In this document: positions 60,419 through 64,000 of the stretch, in pieces
Numbering within the stretch: position 1 is the stretch's first letter
Layout of the letters: each line of letters begins with the position of its first letter
NCBI GenBank assembly: GCA_029261835.1
Contig: JAJDAO010000026.1
Location: 62,001-126,000 of the forward strand
Source: Deltaproteobacteria bacterium
Lineage (GTDB): Bacteria; Myxococcota_A; UBA9160; UBA4427
DNA length: 64,000 bases
Direction: 5' to 3'
The notes under the pieces: model-generated
Databases searched by the model: none
The model's input: the letters and a program-made list of their open reading frames with translations, nothing else
What the model was told of the DNA's origin: nothing
Translations under genes and position numbers: made by a program

Positions 60419-61354
60419 TTACAGGACTTTCTTCAACCAGAGACTGTTACCGCGCGTCCCACGCGCTACGGGAAGGCGTGCGTGAACCTCGTCGCGGTGG
60501 AACTCTTCCATGAAGGAGTTATAGAAGAGGACCTCGAAACTCGAGTTGTATTGCAGGAACGCGCGTATCAAGTACGCCTCGTTCCATGCTCGGCCGAGTT
60601 CGATCCAGTCGCGCGGGTACTCGAAAGGCCAGAGAATGTCGTGGAAGTGCACGACGGTACCCGGTTGCAGACCGGGCAACACCTCGAAGAGAAGGAAGTT
60701 GACATCGCTGCCGATCTTCGAGACGTGCGAGGAGTCGACGAAGAAGATGTCGCCGGCTTCGAGCTCTTCGACCACTCTGAGGTCCGCTTCCTGTACCGGG
60801 CATTGCTGGACCAGTTTGCGTGAACGATCAGAGTCCGAGAGCAGTCCGTAGAGCCGCTCGGGATAGGGTTCGATGAAGCTGAAGCGCGTCTTCGAGCCTA
60901 GAAAGCGGTCGTCGGTATCAAGCATCACGGCCGACGAAAAGCCCGACCCCACCTCGACGACACGCTTTGGCACCAAGTGTCGCATCATGGCGAAGAGGAC
61001 CATGGCGTCGTAGCGCTCGAAGACATGTTGCTTGCTGTAGTACCGAAAGTCGCTCTGCTGTTCTTCTGGAAAGCACCAGTCGCCGGCAAATTGCGCGAAG
61101 GTGTCGAGGAGCGCTCGCTGCGCGTCATCGTTGATCGTGATGCCGGGACAATCACGCCGACTGCGATCGAACAAGCGATCCTGCCTTGCTTCAACGTCTT
61201 CGAAGTCGGGAAGCGGCGAGTAGAAATGGCCAGCGGGATAGAAGCTCACGAAGCGCGAGTTGTACGACGAGAGCCAGCGTCGCCGCTCCCGCACCCAGGC
61301 CCCCATGGCGCTGAGCGGCATGAACCTGCGCAGGATCTTCTTCAACAATTCCAA
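60419..61354 (-). CDS. class I SAM-dependent methyltransferase
   Basis: About 311 residues from TTG 61354, chosen because GGGAG lies six bases upstream; an ATG at 61321 (MPLSAMGAW) is the alternative and the track start at 61417 has no ribosome site. The SAM motif is VPKRVVEVGSGFSSAVML (about residue 130), the acidic strand RFSFIEPYPERL, and then DIFFVDSSHVSKIGSDVNFLLFEVLP. The pattern matches the Methyltransf_24 type, often linked to surface glycan or O-antigen synthesis. Target unknown; neighbours are of different type. Confidence 0.88.
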   Translation of the reverse strand: MELLKKILRRFMPLSAMGAWVRERRRWLSSYNSRFVSFYPAGHFYSPLPDFEDVEARQDRLFDRSRRDCPGITINDDAQRALLDTFAQFAGDWCFPEEQQSDFRYYSKQHVFERYDAMVLFAMMRHLVPKRVVEVGSGFSSAVMLDTDDRFLGSKTRFSFIEPYPERLYGLLSDSDRSRKLVQQCPVQEADLRVVEELEAGDIFFVDSSHVSKIGSDVNFLLFEVLPGLQPGTVVHFHDILWPFEYPRDWIELGRAWNEAYLIRAFLQYNSSFEVLFYNSFMEEFHRDEVHARLPVARGTRGNSLWLKKVL

Positions 61355-61507
61355 TCCATTCTCCCTATGCGCCGGACTAGCGGCCGCTGGTCTTGCCGCG
61401 AACAGACGAACAGTCAAGCAGAAACCTGTCCCCCGCGAAAGATGAGGGACGGCCGAAGCGTGGGGCGGGATCGAGCCTTGGAAGCAAGTACCACGTAGTT
61501 CGCCGCG

Positions 61508-61684
61508 GTGTGGATGGTGTACTACCGATGGCGCAAGGAGTACGGCGCCCCTCGCCCCGTTCTTCTCCGCTCCGATACCGGGCCTTGTTCATGCAGAGGG
61601 GCCTCAATCGCCCTACCCATGCGGATGCATCCACTATCACTGCTTCTCATCGTCTGCCCTCCGGCTGCCAACGAAAGCCGCTGA
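61508..61684 (+). mobile_element. IS3-family transposase scrap
   Basis: A 59-codon frame (below the track limit) reads VWMVYYRWRKEYGAPRPVLL followed by RSDTGPCSCR. YYRWRKEYG is the hallmark end of the HTH in IS3-type OrfA, and LRSDTGPC resembles the RSDNGPEF of the IS3 integrase core (OrfB). Their closeness implies a large internal deletion. No inverted repeats or target duplication could be seen. Confidence 0.45.
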
Positions 61685-62453
61685 GCGCCACCAGAACGAC
61701 ATTGGCGCCATAGAAGACCCAGATGACATTGAACGCTACGTCGGACACCATGCCGATCTGGATGTTCGAGACTTCGCCGATGAGCTCTGTCAGATACCAA
61801 CCGGTCATCGCCAGCGCCACCAGGACAGCGTTGGGTCGCGGATAGAGCCGATAGCGGACGGCCTCCCACGCCACCCACGTATTGAAGCAGAAGAAGGCAG
61901 TATAGACAGGACCGATCACCTGGTGATTGATACGGACGATATCTTCCCAGAGCAGAACAGTGACTGCCACCGCCGACGAAAGGATGAGAAGAAGGATCCA
62001 GTACTTCTGCAACAGCGACTGGTCGCCGTAGACCTCCTTCCATGACTTCCTCAGGTACGGAAATCCACGCCCGTGTCGTATGGCCAGGACGAGATGAGCG
62101 ATGATCGACAACCCTCCCGCGACCATGAACAGGCTGCCCGAGACGCTCAAAGACTTCGATACGCCGATAACGCTCGTGATGCAGTCGATTGGGACCATAC
62201 AAAGGAACGCGAAGACCAGCAGATTGCGGTCTCGTTTGTCGAGGCAATGGCGACCGATCGAGAGGGCGAGGACAGCCGAGGTCGCAGAGGTGAGGATCTT
62301 GGCAGCTGCCGCGTAGTACACGCCCTGGAGGTCATAGAGCCAGATCAGCCAATCGACCGCAAACATCGATCCAGCAAGAACCAGCAGAAACCCAACGGTC
62401 GCAACCACGAACGCGCGCTTACGCCCCGACAACACCGGCTGAGATTCGGGCAT
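61647..62453 (-). CDS. seven-helix integral membrane protein, unknown family
   Basis: About 268 residues from ATG 62453 (MPESQPVLSGRKRAF); the GGAG seven bases upstream favours it over ATG 62459 and over the track start at 62579. About seven hydrophobic helices are seen, for example AFVVATVGFLLVLAGSMFAVDWLIWLY, SLFMVAGGLSIIAHLVLAI and YWILLLILSSAVAVTVLLW. A polar motif FNTWVAWEAVRYRLYPRPNA lies between helices. Similar in size and helix plan to 39507-40259. No function can be assigned. Confidence 0.7.
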   Translation of the reverse strand: MPESQPVLSGRKRAFVVATVGFLLVLAGSMFAVDWLIWLYDLQGVYYAAAAKILTSATSAVLALSIGRHCLDKRDRNLLVFAFLCMVPIDCITSVIGVSKSLSVSGSLFMVAGGLSIIAHLVLAIRHGRGFPYLRKSWKEVYGDQSLLQKYWILLLILSSAVAVTVLLWEDIVRINHQVIGPVYTAFFCFNTWVAWEAVRYRLYPRPNAVLVALAMTGWYLTELIGEVSNIQIGMVSDVAFNVIWVFYGANVVLVALSGFRWQPEGRR

Positions 62454-62517
62454 CACCATGCTCCGTTCCGCAAGTGTAGATCGGCAACCAGGAGGGCCAG
62501 ATGCCTCATCGTCAGAA

Positions 62518-62862
62518 TCAAAGGCAACAGCAAGGTACCGCAGCCAACGGGTCGCTCTCGACCGCTTGCAGCCAGACAATCAGATCCGTCCCGGCGGCGG
62601 GTGTGCGGCGGTGGCCATGCCGGAAGGCGGGACCTCGAGGCATCATCGCGCCATTCCGCTCCAGTGTGGCGCCCGCGTCTCCCCACCCACGAATGATCAA
62701 CGCCGGGTTCACCGCGGGGTGCGCAGCGCTCGCGGCCAGTCTCGGCCGCAAGGGCGCGGCTGCAGAGCCGGCCACGCACGACAACAGGTACGCGCGCTCG
62801 GCCTGCTGGTACCCTTCGACGGCGCAGCCGGCGCCTTCGAGCGCCAGTTCAGGCGCCCGCGG
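62518..62862 (-). pseudogene. C-terminal remnant of a large secreted protein
   Basis: The minus-strand frame reads APELALEGAGCAVEGYQQAE, then SAAHPAVNPALIIRGWGDAG and GTDLIVWLQAVESDPL. This looks like the conserved end of a family of large secreted hydrolase-type proteins (NPAFVIxNWG ... GTDLVVWL), from memory only. There is no start, the upstream part is closed by a stop at 62863-62865, and the 3' side runs into the 7TM gene leader. The rest of 62460-63055 shows nothing else. Confidence 0.35.
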
Positions 62863-63055
62863 TCACGAGTGAGCGAGGGGCACGAGCTCAGTGGCAGGCT
62901 GTTCCGTCAGGCCGTGCAGCATGATCCGAACGCGCTCGTTCGAGGTGACCTCCTGGTCCGCCCATTCGAAGCCTGTCGTCGCGGACGAGTGACGAACGCG
63001 GTCCGCGGCCACGGCGAGCGATTGGCGACGTTCGTTCCATCACCCCGCTTCCAAA

Positions 63056-63132
63056 TGGTCGGGCCGGCGGGATTTGAACCCGCGACCTCTTGACCCCCAG
63101 TCAAGCGCGCTACCAAGCTGCGCCACGGCCCG
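63056..63132 (-). tRNA. tRNA-Pro (GGG anticodon)
   Basis: On the minus strand CGGGCCG (5' acceptor, from 63132) pairs with CGGCCCG (to 63060). The anticodon arm CTTGA-CTGGGGG-TCAAG gives anticodon GGG. The T-arm has the expected GGTTCGAATCC. A genome-encoded CCA follows discriminator A (63059-63056). D-arm GCGCAGCTTGGTAGCGC is present. It is 12 bases downstream of the ExeA-like gene on the same strand. Confidence 0.97.
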
Positions 63133-63144
63133 TCGGCGGGATTC

Positions 63145-64000
63145 TTAGCTGGATCTGCGGCTTCTGTCTACGGGCCCGGGGGATTCCGAGATCATTCGGA
63201 TGCCGGTCGGACACGGCGTGCTGGCGCCCGGGAGGGAGGCGATCTCATCTTCGTGCCCCTCCGGATCGAGCTCTAGCTCGTCGTCGATGCACGCTGGGCC
63301 ATCGGGATTGCCGCGAACTTCGCCGCCCGCGATGAACTCGCGCGCCAGCGCGTTGACGCGTCGCGGGACGCCTCTGGACATGCTGTGGATCCTCTCGGTC
63401 ACAGCCGCTCCGAGACGCAGGCGAAGCGCCGGAGGCGTGTCGCTGCGACACAGCTGCTCGGCGATGTAGCCGCGAGTCTCCACCTCGCTCATGGGGGTGC
63501 TGAGGCGGCAGTCGACGACATCGAGGCCGAGCGCGGCGATCACGCGGCTGGTCCGCGCGTCGTCGGCGTCTGCCAGGACGGCGCGCAGAGACCCCCCGCA
63601 GTCGCCGAGAAACGAGCCAAACTCGCGGGCGGTGGCGATCGGCATCGAATTCGCGTCGTCGATGAGGAGCGCGATTGCGGAGCCCTCTGCCTGCGTTCGC
63701 TGCGCCAGCAGCCGCAGGCCCGTAGCCGGATCCGCCGGGACCGGCTGGCCCAGCAGGCCGATCGTCCAGGCGCACAAGTCGCCCAACGTGAGAGCCGCGT
63801 ACGGGAGGTAGACACAGCGGAGATGGTCGGCCAGGCGCTCAGCCAGGACCCGGAGCAGGAGGCTCTTCCCCATGCCGGGGGCCGCCGTCAGAGCCGCACA
63901 GCCGGGCTCCCGGCCAATCGCCCGCTCCAGCTCGGCCAGGACCCGCTCGCAGGCGAGACGCGGGACGTAGTTCGCCGGGTCGGCGGTCTCGCCGAAGAGC
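63145..64000 (-). CDS. ExeA-like AAA ATPase, 5' end outside window
   Basis: The frame continues past the window edge (LFGETADPANYVPRLACERV...), so the track ATG at 63873 is internal. The Walker A is TAAPGMGKSLLLRV and the Walker B is AIALLIDDANSM. The later segment SMSRGVPRRVNALAREFI is the sensor/winged region of ExeA/GspA-type ATPases, with MSEVETRGYIAEQL before it. The C-terminal tail is acidic and shows no peptidoglycan-binding domain, unlike longer ExeA proteins. Such ATPases help to assemble secretion or pilus complexes or work as regulators. Which applies here is not clear from the visible part. Confidence 0.88.
   Translation of the reverse strand, partial: LFGETADPANYVPRLACERVLAELERAIGREPGCAALTAAPGMGKSLLLRVLAERLADHLRCVYLPYAALTLGDLCAWTIGLLGQPVPADPATGLRLLAQRTQAEGSAIALLIDDANSMPIATAREFGSFLGDCGGSLRAVLADADDARTSRVIAALGLDVVDCRLSTPMSEVETRGYIAEQLCRSDTPPALRLRLGAAVTERIHSMSRGVPRRVNALAREFIAGGEVRGNPDGPACIDDELELDPEGHEDEIASLPGASTPCPTGIRMISESPGPVDRSRRSS

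Noticed and set aside
58134-61584. Exact 15-base match CTCCGATACCGGGCC at 58134 and 61570
   Set aside because: In a 64-kb G+C-rich window one or a few chance matches of this length are expected; flanking similarity is too weak to call a repeat.

Overview
The window is high-GC DNA from what looks like an uncultured, Gram-negative, Deltaproteobacteria/Myxococcota-like bacterium (inference). The reasons are TonB-dependent outer-membrane receptors, several lipoproteins, PEP-CTERM sorting tails, many TetR and MarR regulators, and large numbers of catabolic paralogues (sulfotransferases, acyl-CoA ligases, KstD-like flavoproteins, an LLM flavoprotein, a nitronate monooxygenase). There are no rRNA genes, CRISPR arrays or intact transposons. 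One tRNA gene, tRNA-Pro(GGG), lies near the right end.

Layout. 0-9.8 kb: a partial methyltransferase and a GT2 glycosyltransferase, a D-aminoacylase-like amidohydrolase, a Tat-exported KstD-like flavoprotein, a TMTC-like membrane/TPR protein, a small membrane protein, a MarR regulator and a sulfotransferase. 9.8-14.6 kb: a redox cluster with two 3-beta-HSD-like reductases, a KstD-like flavoprotein and a low-GC Old Yellow Enzyme homologue with a Ser at a usual His/Asn position. This set would suit reduction and oxidation of cyclic ketones or enones (inference). 14.8-17.8 kb: an alkylsulfatase-type metallo-beta-lactamase (MBL) protein facing a membrane-anchored amidohydrolase. 17.8-31.7 kb: an envelope region with a PEP-CTERM protein, two repeat lipoproteins, a TonB receptor, a secreted or outer-membrane protein, a GT-C-like membrane protein, a sulfatase-fold enzyme with Thr in place of the catalytic Cys, and a PDZ protein. 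31.8-38.8 kb: two TetR regulators, then a second MBL/amidohydrolase convergent pair. Here the pair is built into two overlapping operons, TetR-MBL and lipoprotein-MarR-amidohydrolase. 39.2-53.2 kb: catabolic genes (two acyl-CoA ligases, an LLM oxidoreductase, a TonB receptor, a DUF1214 protein, a sulfotransferase, an SDR, a nitronate monooxygenase) with MarR and TetR regulators beside inverted-repeat operator candidates. 53.3-63.1 kb: a stretch rich in decayed genes (crotonase, metallophosphoesterase, PEP-CTERM-like, DUF559, TonB-like, an IS3-like scrap, a hydrolase tail) mixed with intact HAF-repeat PEP-CTERM, Sel1-repeat, methyltransferase and 7TM genes. 63.1-64 kb: tRNA-Pro and a partial ExeA-like ATPase.

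The most notable system is the duplicated convergent module of a membrane-anchored alkylsulfatase-type MBL hydrolase and a membrane-anchored amidohydrolase, present at about 15-18 kb and 33-37 kb. Both copies keep the same gene order and orientation, but only the second has dedicated regulators. The many four-base start/stop overlaps (ATGA or GTGA) show tightly coupled translation. All assignments come from reading the sequence; no database search was run.
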